DNA of 64,000 bases from Bradyrhizobium algeriense (GTDB lineage: Bacteria > Pseudomonadota > Alphaproteobacteria > Rhizobiales > Xanthobacteraceae). The notes under the pieces are model-generated. The model saw only the letters and a list, made by a program, of their open reading frames with translations. It was not told the origin of the DNA and ran no database searches. Shown piece after piece: positions 1 through 8,400 of this stretch. Positions within the stretch are counted from its first letter, which is position 1. Every line of letters begins with the position of its first letter. The stretch spans positions 34,444-98,443 of the forward strand of contig NZ_PYCN01000026.1 of assembly GCF_003062295.1 (NCBI RefSeq), given 5' to 3'. The translations under genes were made by a program, and so were the position numbers.

Positions 1-66
1 GGCATATTCGCAAAGCGCCGACATGCCGTCGGTCTCAATAATCGTCATTGGCAAGCCAAGGCACAT
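1..66 (-). CDS. hupF: HupF/HypC-family hydrogenase maturation chaperone (partial)
   Basis: Only the first 22 codons lie in the window, reading leftward off the left edge. The peptide begins MCLGLPMTIIETDG, and the N-terminal MCLG(L/I)P block is the hallmark of the HypC/HupF family, whose Cys2 handles the Fe(CN)2CO group or shields the large subunit in the presence of oxygen. It starts 16 bases after the hupD stop, in the hupS-L-C-D-F order of rhizobial hup clusters. HypC itself cannot be excluded from so short a piece; position after hupD favours HupF. Confidence 0.8.
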   Translation of the reverse strand, partial: MCLGLPMTIIETDGMSALCEYA

Positions 67-82
67 GGTAATCGGCGAGCCG

Positions 83-673
83 CTAGATCGGCCGCGCCCT
101 CCTCTCATACTTTGCATGGTCGATGTCGTTCGCGAGCAGACGCTCCGACTCCGGTAGCGGCGCGGTCCGCAGTTTTGCCGGAGAACCCCACTGCGCCAGC
201 AGTTCGCAAGCCAGTTCGATCGCAGGCGCAATCTGAGTGCGCACCGGAGCGGTCAGCGGCCCGCCCCAATCCTCCAGATCAAGTGGCTGACAGCCGATTA
301 GAGCGAGCTCTCGCGGGCAGCGGCCAAGCAGGTCGGCCGCACTTAAGACCTCCTGGAAACCGGTCTGATGCAGGCTCACCTTCTTGGCGCCGGTGAATTT
401 CGGCACCTCCTCGTCTCGCACGAGCTTCAAGTGCCCGGGCGCGAGTCCATAATCGATGGCATCGAACGCTATCAGGCAATCGGCCTCCTCGAGAAAATTG
501 ACGAGGTAGAGCCCCTGCGTGCCGCCATCGAGCATGGTGACATTGCCAGGGACGGCGTAGCGGCAGTGGAACTGCTCCACCACCCGCACGCCGAACCCCT
601 CATCGGCCCACAAGATATTGCCGATGCCGAGCACCAGGATCCGTTTCGTGTTCTCCGGAGTTGGCATCTGCAT
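83..673 (-). CDS. hupD: Hydrogenase maturation protease HupD
   Basis: Nickel-dependent endopeptidase that removes the C-terminal extension of the hydrogenase large subunit after the NiFe site is built. The N-terminus reads RILVLGIGNILWADEGFGVRV, the family signature GxGNxLxxDEGxG, with the nickel-binding acidic residue in ADEG and a second in the FDAIDYG segment. The length of about 196 aa is normal for the HyaD/HupD family. Two in-frame ATGs and an upstream TTG (677-679) compete as start; I chose the first ATG, since no clear ribosome site separates it from hupC, whose stop is at 680. Its substrate is HupL, encoded just upstream, where the cut would follow His581. Confidence 0.9.
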   Translation of the reverse strand: MQMPTPENTKRILVLGIGNILWADEGFGVRVVEQFHCRYAVPGNVTMLDGGTQGLYLVNFLEEADCLIAFDAIDYGLAPGHLKLVRDEEVPKFTGAKKVSLHQTGFQEVLSAADLLGRCPRELALIGCQPLDLEDWGGPLTAPVRTQIAPAIELACELLAQWGSPAKLRTAPLPESERLLANDIDHAKYERRARPI

Positions 674-679
674 CGTCAA

Positions 680-1411
680 TCAATCGCGGAACTCGCGCTC
701 GCCAGAAATGATCGAGGAGACGATGCTCTGGCGCGACACGATGTCTTCGCGAACCGCTGTATAGATGTGGATGAGCGCAAACGTCACGATCATCCACAGG
801 CCGAGATGATGCCAGGTGTGGACGTCCTGGCTGTTCGGCCAAATCGAAAACACCCAGCCGAACAGCATGTACTGCCAGCTGTCGTTGCCGGTGCCCTGTG
901 CGTACAGTGCAAAGCCGGTGACGATCATGGACGCGATCGCCAGCGTAAACATGAAGAACATCGCAAGCTGGGCCAGCGGATTGTGCGCGACGTATTTCTT
1001 TGGCTCGGCCGCAACGAAAGCGTACCAGCGAATCTCGTGCCACACCTCGCGCCAATAGCTCTTGCGCCAGAGCGGCACATAGAAAATCTGCTTAGCATGG
1101 GGGTTGCCCATGAACGCCCAGTAAATGCGGAAGAGGAAGCCGAGCGTGAGCACATAGCCTGCGAAAAAATGCGCAAAACGGATATGGCCGAACAGGAAAT
1201 TGTCGCTTGTCTCTCCCGGCATGGTCGGTATCCCACTGCCGATGAAATAACCGGTGAGGCCCAACACCAGGATTGCCGCGGCGTTGATCCAATGCCACAG
1301 CCGCACCGGCGCCTCGTAGACGTAGACGACGCCACGCTCGGCGCTGCGGCCGGAGCGTACCGCGTCGGCCGCGACAGCGGCGGTTAGCGCGTGCGGAGAT
1401 TTGTCCAGCAA
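680..1411 (-). CDS. hupC: Ni/Fe-hydrogenase b-type cytochrome subunit HupC
   Basis: Membrane cytochrome b that anchors the HupSL dimer and passes electrons from H2 to the quinone pool. The protein has about four hydrophobic helices and the opening VYVYEAPVRLWHWINAA, in which the His is a typical heme ligand of the HyaC/HupC family; more His residues sit in later helices (FAHFFAGY, WHHLGLW). I place the start at a TTG at 1411 because GGGAGG lies just before it and just after the hupL stop (1423). A longer frame exists but runs back into hupL. The result, about 243 aa, is the usual size. Confidence 0.88.
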   Translation of the reverse strand: MLDKSPHALTAAVAADAVRSGRSAERGVVYVYEAPVRLWHWINAAAILVLGLTGYFIGSGIPTMPGETSDNFLFGHIRFAHFFAGYVLTLGFLFRIYWAFMGNPHAKQIFYVPLWRKSYWREVWHEIRWYAFVAAEPKKYVAHNPLAQLAMFFMFTLAIASMIVTGFALYAQGTGNDSWQYMLFGWVFSIWPNSQDVHTWHHLGLWMIVTFALIHIYTAVREDIVSRQSIVSSIISGEREFRD

Positions 1412-1422
1412 TGCCGCCTCCC

Positions 1423-3213
1423 CTAGCGGACCTTGACCGTTGCCATTTCCTGGCCATCCGGCCCCATCACATGGGTCGAGCAGGCCAGGCATGGATCAAA
1501 GGAATGGATCGTGCGCAAGATTTCCAGCGGCTTCTCCGGATCAGCGATCGGCGTATCCATCAACGAGGCCTCAAATGCACCGATATTGCCGTTTGGATCA
1601 CGCGGCGAGCCGTTCCATGTCGTCGGCACGACGCACTGGTAGTTGTCGATCTTGGTCTCCTTGATCTTGATCCAGTGCCCCAGCGCACCACGCGGCGCCT
1701 CGGTGAAACCGTAGCCCTTGGCTTCCTTCGGCCAGCTCTCCGGCTTCCATTTATCGACGTTGGCGGTAGCGGTGTCACCCGTTTTGATATGCGCCATAAG
1801 CTTGTCCTGGAAATAGCGCATCTGGTGCGCGGCCCATTGGCATTCGAGCGCACGCGCCGCAGTGCGGCCGAGCGTCGAGAAGAGTGCAGCGAAGGGTAGA
1901 TCGAGCGTCTTCAGCAGCTTCTCGGTCGGCTCCTTGAATTCCGCTTTGCCTTGCGCGTGACCTATGATGTATCGCGCCAGCGGTCCCACCTCGACGGCGT
2001 TGCCGCGCCAGCGCGGCGCCTTGATCCAGGAATACTTGCCGCCTTCGTCGAGCTCCTTGATGTGGGTCCTGGTGCCCTTGACGTTGGGCCCGAGCTGGAA
2101 ATTCGGCTCGGTGATACCACCCCAGGGATGCAGCCCCCTGGTTTCATCGGGATATTTGTACCAGGAATGGGCGACGAACTCCTGGATCTGCTCGGGATCG
2201 CCGTGATCGATCGGCAGGACTTCGCTGAAATTGCCATTGAGGATCACGCCGCGCGGCAGCTTGAGGTTTTTTGCGGAATAATCATTGGCGTTCTCGGGAA
2301 TGTCGCCATAGGACATTATGCTCTTACCCGAGAGACCACCGCCATAGAGCCAGTCTTTGTAGAAGGAGCCAATCACGGCAACGTCGGGCAGATAAACCTG
2401 CTCGACGAATTCGATCGAACGGCAAATGATCGAGGATACCAGGTTCAGCCGCTCCATATTGATGGCGCTCACTGCACCGGTACCATCGACATTGATGGCA
2501 CAGGCCACGCCACCGACCAGCCAATTCGGATGCGGGTTCTTGCCGCCATAGATGGCGTGAATCTTGACGACGTCCTTCTGGAAGTCGAGCGCTTCCAGAT
2601 AATGCGCCAAGGCCATCAGGTTCGCTTCCGGCGGAAGCTTGTAGGCCGGATGCCCCCAATAGGCATTCTTAAACGGGCCGAGCTGCCCTGATTCAACGAA
2701 CTTGGTGAGCCTGATCTGCAGATGTTTGAAATAGCCTGGCGATGAGAGCGGCCAGGACGAGACCGATTGCGCCAACGCAGAGGTCGCCTTGGGATCGGCC
2801 TTGAGGGCGGAAATCACGTCGACCCAATCCAGCGCGTGCAGGTGATAGAAGTGCACAAGATGATCGTGCACCTGCAGGCAGAGCTGCATGATATTGCGGA
2901 TCGAATTAGCATTCTCTGGAATGGTGATGCCCAGCGCGTTCTCCACCGCGCGTACCGAGGTGAGCGCATGTGTGCCGGTGCAGACGCCGCAAATCCGCTC
3001 GGTGAACGCCCAGGCATCGCGAGGATCGCGTCCACGCAGGATCGTCTCGATGCCGCGCCACATAGTTCCGGATGAGACCGCGTTGCGGATCACATTGTCG
3101 GAATCGAGATTGACCTCCACGCGGAGGTGGCCTTCGACCCGGGTCAGCGGATCGATGACAATGCGTTTGCCGGAATGGTCGAGTTTGAACCCATTGGGTG
3201 TCTGGGTGCCCAT
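1423..3213 (-). CDS. hupL: Uptake [NiFe] hydrogenase large subunit HupL
   Basis: Catalytic subunit of the membrane-bound uptake hydrogenase that oxidises H2, in legumes mainly the H2 released by nitrogenase. Both nickel-binding motifs are present: RICGVC at residues 73-78 and DPCLACSTH at 573-581. Fifteen residues follow His581, which is the tail removed by HupD. The length of 596 aa matches group 1 enzymes. The gene follows hupS by 20 bases and is followed by hupC. No signal peptide is expected, because the subunit is exported together with HupS. There is no sign of damage. Confidence 0.96.
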   Translation of the reverse strand: MGTQTPNGFKLDHSGKRIVIDPLTRVEGHLRVEVNLDSDNVIRNAVSSGTMWRGIETILRGRDPRDAWAFTERICGVCTGTHALTSVRAVENALGITIPENANSIRNIMQLCLQVHDHLVHFYHLHALDWVDVISALKADPKATSALAQSVSSWPLSSPGYFKHLQIRLTKFVESGQLGPFKNAYWGHPAYKLPPEANLMALAHYLEALDFQKDVVKIHAIYGGKNPHPNWLVGGVACAINVDGTGAVSAINMERLNLVSSIICRSIEFVEQVYLPDVAVIGSFYKDWLYGGGLSGKSIMSYGDIPENANDYSAKNLKLPRGVILNGNFSEVLPIDHGDPEQIQEFVAHSWYKYPDETRGLHPWGGITEPNFQLGPNVKGTRTHIKELDEGGKYSWIKAPRWRGNAVEVGPLARYIIGHAQGKAEFKEPTEKLLKTLDLPFAALFSTLGRTAARALECQWAAHQMRYFQDKLMAHIKTGDTATANVDKWKPESWPKEAKGYGFTEAPRGALGHWIKIKETKIDNYQCVVPTTWNGSPRDPNGNIGAFEASLMDTPIADPEKPLEILRTIHSFDPCLACSTHVMGPDGQEMATVKVR

Positions 3214-3233
3214 CGTTGTCCTTCTGAATTCGA

Positions 3234-4325
3234 TTATTTTTCCTGAGCTACTCGGCCCGGTTTACGGGTCAGCCGCTTCACGGCCGTGACCGCCGCGTGC
3301 GCGGCAACGGCTAGGCCGACCGCGCCAGCAGCGGCCATGCCGATTTGATCGGCGTTGGCCTCGATGCCGAATTGCTTGATGGTCGTCAGTCGATCGTAAA
3401 ACGAGCCCTTGTCCCAAAAGCCATCTTCGGAGCAGCCGAAGCAGCCGTGGCCGGATTGGATCGGGAAGGAAACGCCGCCGTTCCACCGAACGGCCGAGCA
3501 GGCGTTGTAGGTGGTCGGCCCCTTGCAGCCCATCTTGTAGAGGCAATAGCCCTTGCGCGCTGACTCGTCGTCCCACACCTCGACAAACTGGCCGGCGTCG
3601 AAATGGGGACGCCGATAGCACTTGTCGTGGATGCGCTGGGAATAGAACATCTTTGGACGCCCTTGGCGGTCGAGCTCGGGAAGCTTTCCGAACGTGGTGA
3701 TGAATGTCACCAAGGCGGTCATGACCTCTGCGATGGGCGGGCAGCCGGGCACCTTGATGATCGGTTTGTTCGTGATCACTTTATCGATCGGCGTCGCCCC
3801 AGTCGGGTTGGGCTTGGCCGCCTGCACGCAACCCCAGGACGCACAAGTCCCCCAAGCGATGATCGCCATGCAATCTTCCGCCATCGCCCTGAGCTTTTCG
3901 ACGAACGGCTTGCCGCCATCAATGCAGAACATGCCGCCTTCGTTCAGCGGCGGATTGCCTTCAACGGCAAGCACATACTCGCCCTTGTACTTGGCGCGGG
4001 TCTCCTCGAGGATGGCTTCGGCCTGGTGTCCTGCCGCCGCCATGATCAGGGCGTCATAATCCAGCGAGATCATCGACAGCACCACGTCTTTGACGAGCGG
4101 ATGGGCCGAGCGGATAAAGCTTTCCGAACAGCAGGTGCATTCGAGCCCGTGCATCCAGATCACGGGCACACGCGGCTTTGTCTCCAGCGCGTTGGCAATC
4201 TGGCTTGCCGCGAGCGGACCGAGCCCGAGGCTCGTTGCCGTCAAACTGCAGAATTTGTGGAAACTGCGACGCGTGATACCCTGACGTCTGATGACGCCGT
4301 AAAACGTTTCCGCTGCCCCGCCCAT
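3234..4325 (-). CDS. hupS: Uptake [NiFe] hydrogenase small subunit HupS
   Basis: Small subunit carrying three Fe-S clusters that move electrons from the NiFe site to HupC. The first residues contain the twin-arginine signal ITRRSFHKF, so the folded dimer should be exported through Tat, and a C-terminal hydrophobic stretch (AAAGAVGLAVAAHAAV) anchors it. Cluster cysteines are visible in HGLECTCCSES, in GCPP and in the later GCKGP and GCFGCSEDGFW segments. I moved the start to an ATG at 4325, because GGGGAAG lies just upstream and the longer frame adds 27 residues before the Tat signal. The product is 363 aa, the usual size. Confidence 0.95.
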   Translation of the reverse strand: MGGAAETFYGVIRRQGITRRSFHKFCSLTATSLGLGPLAASQIANALETKPRVPVIWMHGLECTCCSESFIRSAHPLVKDVVLSMISLDYDALIMAAAGHQAEAILEETRAKYKGEYVLAVEGNPPLNEGGMFCIDGGKPFVEKLRAMAEDCMAIIAWGTCASWGCVQAAKPNPTGATPIDKVITNKPIIKVPGCPPIAEVMTALVTFITTFGKLPELDRQGRPKMFYSQRIHDKCYRRPHFDAGQFVEVWDDESARKGYCLYKMGCKGPTTYNACSAVRWNGGVSFPIQSGHGCFGCSEDGFWDKGSFYDRLTTIKQFGIEANADQIGMAAAGAVGLAVAAHAAVTAVKRLTRKPGRVAQEK

Positions 4326-4372
4326 AAATTCTTCCCCGAGATCTGTTAGCGACGACTTGCTGACGCTAGGGT

Positions 4373-4389
4373 AGCAAGAAGCAGGCCAA
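4373..4389 (-). promoter_or_regulatory. Candidate sigma54 (-24/-12) promoter of the hup operon
   Basis: Read leftward the sequence is TTGGCCTGCTTCTTGCT, against the RpoN consensus TGGCACG-N4-TTGCW: the GG and GC doublets are correctly spaced and only the AC of the -24 block differs. Predicted transcription start is near 4363, leaving a ~37-base leader before hupS. Rhizobial hupS promoters are known to be RpoN-dependent, driven by HoxA or NifA. I found no convincing activator site of the TGT-N10-ACA type upstream. Confidence 0.7.
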
Positions 4390-4789
4390 CACCACACGTA
4401 AAACACTTGAGAGATACCAAGCCGTTTCCAGAAGAAGCGCTCAAATTAGTCACGCAAGGGCGATGAGAGCCGGGGAAACGGAACGCATTCAATCAGAAAG
4501 CGGCAAGTAAGCTGCCGGCTTTAGCTCGGTGGCTTTGCGATCAGTCCTCCGTACACATCACGCAGGGCCGAACGAACGCACGATATTCTGGTCGCAGCGT
4601 CTGCATGACCAAGTCGCTGTTCGACACTGTCTGATAGGTAACCATCACCTCAATGGGGGCATCGCCACGTCTTTACTCGTCGAGCTCACCTTCCGCGCTT
4701 CCGCGACGCCGCGCTTCTCTTGGTCGTCGCGCGCCGAAATCCTAGCGCCTCCACCTTCTTCAGCTTTTCACGAAGCTGGTCCCTCAGGA
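4390..4789. other. Intergenic region upstream of hupS
   Basis: A 400-base stretch without a credible gene. It should hold the upstream activator and IHF sites of the hup promoter, but none could be assigned by eye. The open frame running rightward from 4529 overlaps the acetyltransferase gene on the other strand and has no family features. Confidence 0.5.
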
Positions 4790-5320
4790 TTAGACTGGAT
4801 TATCCAGGTTCACAATGTCGTCTATCATGTGAGGTGGGTCATCCCGGCCGGTGAGCCGCTTATCGTAGAAAATCACTGCATATCCGTGCAACATCCCTTC
4901 CTTGCGGCGAACGTAGCCAGCCGTCTCATAAAGCCTTTGAGCCCCTACTTGGATATTTGTCGTGTCGAGAATTATCCACTTGAATCCTAGAGCACCGGCT
5001 AGCGATTCCAATTCACTAAGAATCCTCCTCCCAAGCCCTCGTCGGTGAAAGGCAGGATCGACCCGCATCCGCTTCAGCTCTGCGACATCACCGTCAACAG
5101 GTTTCAATCCACCCATGGCAACGAGTCGGGAACCAATATGCGCAACCACGAAGTCTCCGCCTGACGCGATGTATACTTCTCCAATGTTGCGTAGATCATC
5201 CTCCCACGCTCCTTCCGGGCCACGCACACCAACATCCTCCGATGCGCTTCTATGCATATGCCATACATCATCAGTATCCCCTGACTCAAACCGACGAAAG
5301 ATCACCTCGTCTTGAGACAT
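4790..5320 (-). CDS. GNAT-family N-acetyltransferase
   Basis: Predicted cytoplasmic acetyltransferase of 176 aa. The acetyl-CoA binding core is clear: VAELKRMRVDPAFHRRGLGRRI contains the R/Q-x-x-G-x-G/A motif (RRGLGR) after the typical beta-4 strand, and LDTTNIQVGAQRLYETAGYVR is the usual C-terminal half with the Tyr-rich ending. AGGTG precedes the ATG by about seven bases. It lies 56 bases downstream of the 403-aa gene in the same direction and may be the last member of the radical SAM operon. The substrate cannot be predicted. Confidence 0.85.
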   Translation of the reverse strand: MSQDEVIFRRFESGDTDDVWHMHRSASEDVGVRGPEGAWEDDLRNIGEVYIASGGDFVVAHIGSRLVAMGGLKPVDGDVAELKRMRVDPAFHRRGLGRRILSELESLAGALGFKWIILDTTNIQVGAQRLYETAGYVRRKEGMLHGYAVIFYDKRLTGRDDPPHMIDDIVNLDNPV

Positions 5321-5376
5321 CGAACATCACCTTTCGACCGGTGTCGGGCGCCGCACGTCTGGCGCATACCGTCAGC

Positions 5377-6588
5377 TTACGGACGCGCCGCCGTTAATAG
5401 CCGCTGTGAAAGGACAACCTCAACACTTTCCGACGCCTCAACTCCGACAGTTGGACGACCCGGTTCAACCGTATACTTTAAGGCAGTAATACGGTGCATC
5501 CGGGTGAACTGATCCAGCGCATAAACACAAGACGCGCGCAGGTTTCCGATTTCATTGCCGTGGCGTTCCATGACGGACGAAATGGTTGCAGACTTAGGAA
5601 AGTCCGCTTTCCCTTCTAGCCAAGTTGGCGTGAGCTCCGCGCTTCTATTGTCCGGTGACAACCAGCGGAACACCTCGTGAATGCATCCCTGCGGATAGTA
5701 TTCGGACAGCCGATATACATCCCTATAAAACTGCGGCCTCTGTTGGAAGAGTTCTTCACCGACCAGTAGCACCGAGACCGCCACTATGCGGGCAGAGAAC
5801 CGGCCGCTCGGGCCAAGCCTGTTCTTGTAAGGGTTCTTTCCGTAAAACACACGGAATTGGCCAAATAGGTCAGGCGACATATGTTCGTAAAAGCGGGTCA
5901 GAACATTATTTGCTGACTCAAGGCGCTCCAAGCATACCGCAAGACATTGACGAGCGTCCGCGCCAGCCGCGTCACGCAATTCAAGTAGAGCGTCGATTGC
6001 TAGCTGTAGCTCGCTCTCGATGAGTTGGTGACCTAAGCAAAAATCTCGCTCCTCGACCCCGGCCGCGCCGAGGCAATACACGCGTGGATCGCTCTGCACC
6101 GGGTTCGCAAGGATCATATCTTCATACGAGAGGACCTCAATGCTAGGCTGCCGATGACAACTTAAGCAGGCAAGACGGCTCAGCTCCTCTCCCACCGTCA
6201 ACTCCGCGTCCACGGGATCAAGACCGGCAAACGCTGACATCTGATAAGCACAGTTGACGAGATACTGGATGTCTGTCTTAGCGATCGCGAAGTCGGGCTG
6301 CGGCAGATTCAGCAGCTGTACCTCATAGTCAGTCGATGCAATCATCGCGTTGACGCTGCGTCCAAGAGCCTTGACCCCTTCATCTGGCCGTTTACTGCCT
6401 TTGATCTCGGCAATGCAGTGCGGAAGCTGATCGGCGACAAAATTGCTGACAAGCCCAAGCGGGCGTTTTCGCTGCCCGCGATCAATGCTATCGGCAAGAT
6501 GAGAAAATATCTGCTGCTCCCGATAGGGCGGCGGCTCCGGAGTGGAAAGGGATAAACTATGGATCATAGACGAGCGCCCCGATTTCAT
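5377..6588 (-). CDS. Uncharacterised 403-aa protein, tentatively IDO/PrnB-like heme-dependent oxygenase
   Basis: I do not recognise this protein with certainty. It is almost entirely helical in appearance, with no signal peptide or membrane segment. A central block, RFYEHMSPDLFGQFRVFYG (about residues 232-250) followed by the GPSGRFSA element near 259-266, recalls the layout of the indoleamine dioxygenase/PrnB superfamily, in which a small Gly/Ser-rich segment packs on the heme and a distal His ligates iron. Candidate ligands are H304, H343 and H365. A CxxCH sequence (CLSCH, 141-145) is present, as in c-type heme sites, but could be chance. The ATG overlaps the stop of the radical SAM gene by four bases, so the two are probably co-translated. 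Function unknown. Confidence 0.4.
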   Translation of the reverse strand: MKSGRSSMIHSLSLSTPEPPPYREQQIFSHLADSIDRGQRKRPLGLVSNFVADQLPHCIAEIKGSKRPDEGVKALGRSVNAMIASTDYEVQLLNLPQPDFAIAKTDIQYLVNCAYQMSAFAGLDPVDAELTVGEELSRLACLSCHRQPSIEVLSYEDMILANPVQSDPRVYCLGAAGVEERDFCLGHQLIESELQLAIDALLELRDAAGADARQCLAVCLERLESANNVLTRFYEHMSPDLFGQFRVFYGKNPYKNRLGPSGRFSARIVAVSVLLVGEELFQQRPQFYRDVYRLSEYYPQGCIHEVFRWLSPDNRSAELTPTWLEGKADFPKSATISSVMERHGNEIGNLRASCVYALDQFTRMHRITALKYTVEPGRPTVGVEASESVEVVLSQRLLTAARP

Positions 6589-8060
6589 CGAAAGACAGCT
6601 TGCATTTCTGCACTTGACCCGTATCTTGCGGCCGGCGAGTAGTCGTGTTTTTCGAGCAGATCGGTTCGCTTGTCTGTTATCCTGCCATCGTTGTACGCGA
6701 CCCGCTCAAGCACATTGTCGGAGAAAAATAGCAGCGAAACAGCGCCCGAGTTGATATTGCCGGCGGCAGTTAACGACAGCACGCCATCGTTTGAGATGCA
6801 GACGAGACCCGCCTCCCTTAAGATTTCAAGCTCGCGGCAAAAGTATTCTTCAACCGATACTCCAAATTCCCGCTCGAATCGGGAGAGCAACACTCCGCTG
6901 CTTCGCAAAGCAAACATTAACGTTCGGCGCATAAGGTCGTCCTGCGACAGTACAACACCCCTCCACACTGGCTTCTCGCCTGCCTCAACCCTAGAGAGGT
7001 AGCGATCTAAGTCTGCCTCGTTATAGAACTGGCACTGGCTCATGTAACCAAATCCGCCAACCCCAAACGGGACAAGATTATTGTCGTTCCAGGAATCGTA
7101 CTTACGGCGCTGTTGAACGGAGTGCGGCTGCGACCTCTTAGTCCAATAGAAAATCGGCCCGTGGCGATAGCCGAGTTTAGTGAGGATGTGCTCTGCCATA
7201 AAGTGCATTATGATGCGCTCTTTAGCCCCGGCGAATTGATATCGTCCTCTAGCCAAATGGCGGGCCACGGGGTCAGTCGATTTAAACATCAATGGGAATA
7301 CATTGAACTTCTCTATTCCCATGTCCAATAGGCCGATAATTGAGTCGTACCAGCTTCGGAGCGTTTGCTGCGGCAGCCCATACATGAGGTCAAGCGACAG
7401 GTTCTCAACGCCCATTTCATTCAGCAATTTTACGGTTTGTATCACCTCCTCCACACCGTGCCCGCGGTTCAGTATGCGCAAAATATTCCAGTCTAGACTT
7501 TGAACGCCCAGTACGAAGCGGTTTACCCCACCTCTAAGTAGAGTGGATATGCGATCCGCAGCGTCCGCATGCTTCACAAGAGAGGGATGCAATTCGAAAC
7601 TTACTTCGGCCCTCGATAAATCAAAGCGCTGATTAGTCATATCAAATAGCGTTTTGAGTTGATGGTTGGTCAAAAACGAGGGAGTGCCACCTCCAAAAAA
7701 AGCAGTCTCAACATCTCTGCCAGCAAGCGCCGCATCTGACCAACTCATCTCCTTATTCAAAGCCACCAAATAACGTTCCACTCGCTCGGAAGATGGATTG
7801 ATTTCCTTGGCGAAGTGGCAAAAGGTGCAATACTGATTACAGAAGGGGATGTGGAAATAGAGATCAATTGACGACGCGACCTGAGTCAACAACCTTTCGG
7901 CATTCAGGTCCCCCATTGCCTTGAGAGGCGGATAGGTGCCGACGAGATAATCGTTGTGCGTATCAAGGTGCAAGTTTCGCGATCTCAACATGTCTAGGTT
8001 GATCTCGTACGAACGGTCGATCGCGAATTCCAGGGCCTCGGAATAGCTTGGCGCGTTCAT
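6585..8060 (-). CDS. HemN/HemW-like radical SAM enzyme
   Basis: Radical S-adenosylmethionine protein of 491 aa. The cluster motif is HIPFCNQYCTFCHF, with CxxxCxxC at C74, C78 and C81. FFGGGTPSF (121-129) is the SAM-binding glycine motif, and the C-terminal third (SSGVLLSRFEREFGVSVEEYF) looks like the HemN_C winged helix. True HemN has C-x-C after the triad; here it is CHF, closer to the HemW/HutW/class C methylase branch, so coproporphyrinogen oxidase activity is unlikely to be its role. AAAGGAG sits nine bases before the ATG. It is translationally coupled to the next gene, and a FixK/FNR box lies about 280 bases upstream. A fragmented authentic hemN exists elsewhere in the window at 34.6-35.9 kb. 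Confidence 0.85.
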   Translation of the reverse strand: MNAPSYSEALEFAIDRSYEINLDMLRSRNLHLDTHNDYLVGTYPPLKAMGDLNAERLLTQVASSIDLYFHIPFCNQYCTFCHFAKEINPSSERVERYLVALNKEMSWSDAALAGRDVETAFFGGGTPSFLTNHQLKTLFDMTNQRFDLSRAEVSFELHPSLVKHADAADRISTLLRGGVNRFVLGVQSLDWNILRILNRGHGVEEVIQTVKLLNEMGVENLSLDLMYGLPQQTLRSWYDSIIGLLDMGIEKFNVFPLMFKSTDPVARHLARGRYQFAGAKERIIMHFMAEHILTKLGYRHGPIFYWTKRSQPHSVQQRRKYDSWNDNNLVPFGVGGFGYMSQCQFYNEADLDRYLSRVEAGEKPVWRGVVLSQDDLMRRTLMFALRSSGVLLSRFEREFGVSVEEYFCRELEILREAGLVCISNDGVLSLTAAGNINSGAVSLLFFSDNVLERVAYNDGRITDKRTDLLEKHDYSPAARYGSSAEMQAVFR

Positions 8061-8160
8061 GCTTTGGGACTCCTTTAGTTTTCGTGTGCAGGAAAGCCGC
8101 GATAGCAGCTGCGGCGGCGTCCATCAGTTTCTTCTTTGGCTCGTTACTGAAGCAGCACAT
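7963..8160 (-). CDS. Possible 65-aa peptide upstream of and overlapping the radical SAM gene
   Basis: A short frame beginning MCCFSNEPKKK, with AGGTGG about nine bases before its ATG, runs 98 bases into the radical SAM gene in another frame. It contains an alanine run (MDAAAAAIAAFL) and an Arg/Lys-rich tail. It could be a leader peptide or a substrate peptide for the radical SAM enzyme, but its second half is constrained by the overlapping gene and it may be noise. No family recognised. Confidence 0.2.
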   Translation of the reverse strand: MCCFSNEPKKKLMDAAAAAIAAFLHTKTKGVPKHERAKLFRGPGIRDRPFVRDQPRHVEIAKLAP

Positions 8161-8339
8161 TTCGATCAGCCACCTGCATTCGCCTCCCACTGGACCCCGA
8201 TCAGATCGCACGTCGCGATGCGCTCAGCGAGACGCGCGGGATGACTAGAGATTGTCGAGGACAGGCAGGTGTCGCGGCCAACGCGAATATTCTTCGTGCG
8301 TTGCGAAACCTGACGGCACTCAGTGCGGCGTCTCGGGTG

Positions 8340-8353
8340 TTGATTTGGATCAA
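8340..8353. promoter_or_regulatory. FixK/FNR box (anaerobox), perfect palindrome
   Basis: TTGATTTGGATCAA matches TTGAT-N4-ATCAA exactly. Leftward, a start about 41 bases from the centre would fall near 8305, giving a ~245-base leader before the radical SAM gene (ATG at 8060) or 145 bases before the small frame at 8160. Rightward, a start near 8388 would precede the frame at 8401. Because the site is symmetrical either direction is possible; only the leftward one leads to recognisable genes. Confidence 0.8.
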
Positions 8354-8400
8354 TCGAGTAAAGTTCATTTAGCTCCTGCGCCAACGACTGGGAGAGCGGC

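Noticed and set aside
368..1387. 339-aa rightward open frame
   Set aside because: Antisense to hupD and hupC, no family features; a product of high-GC frame openness.
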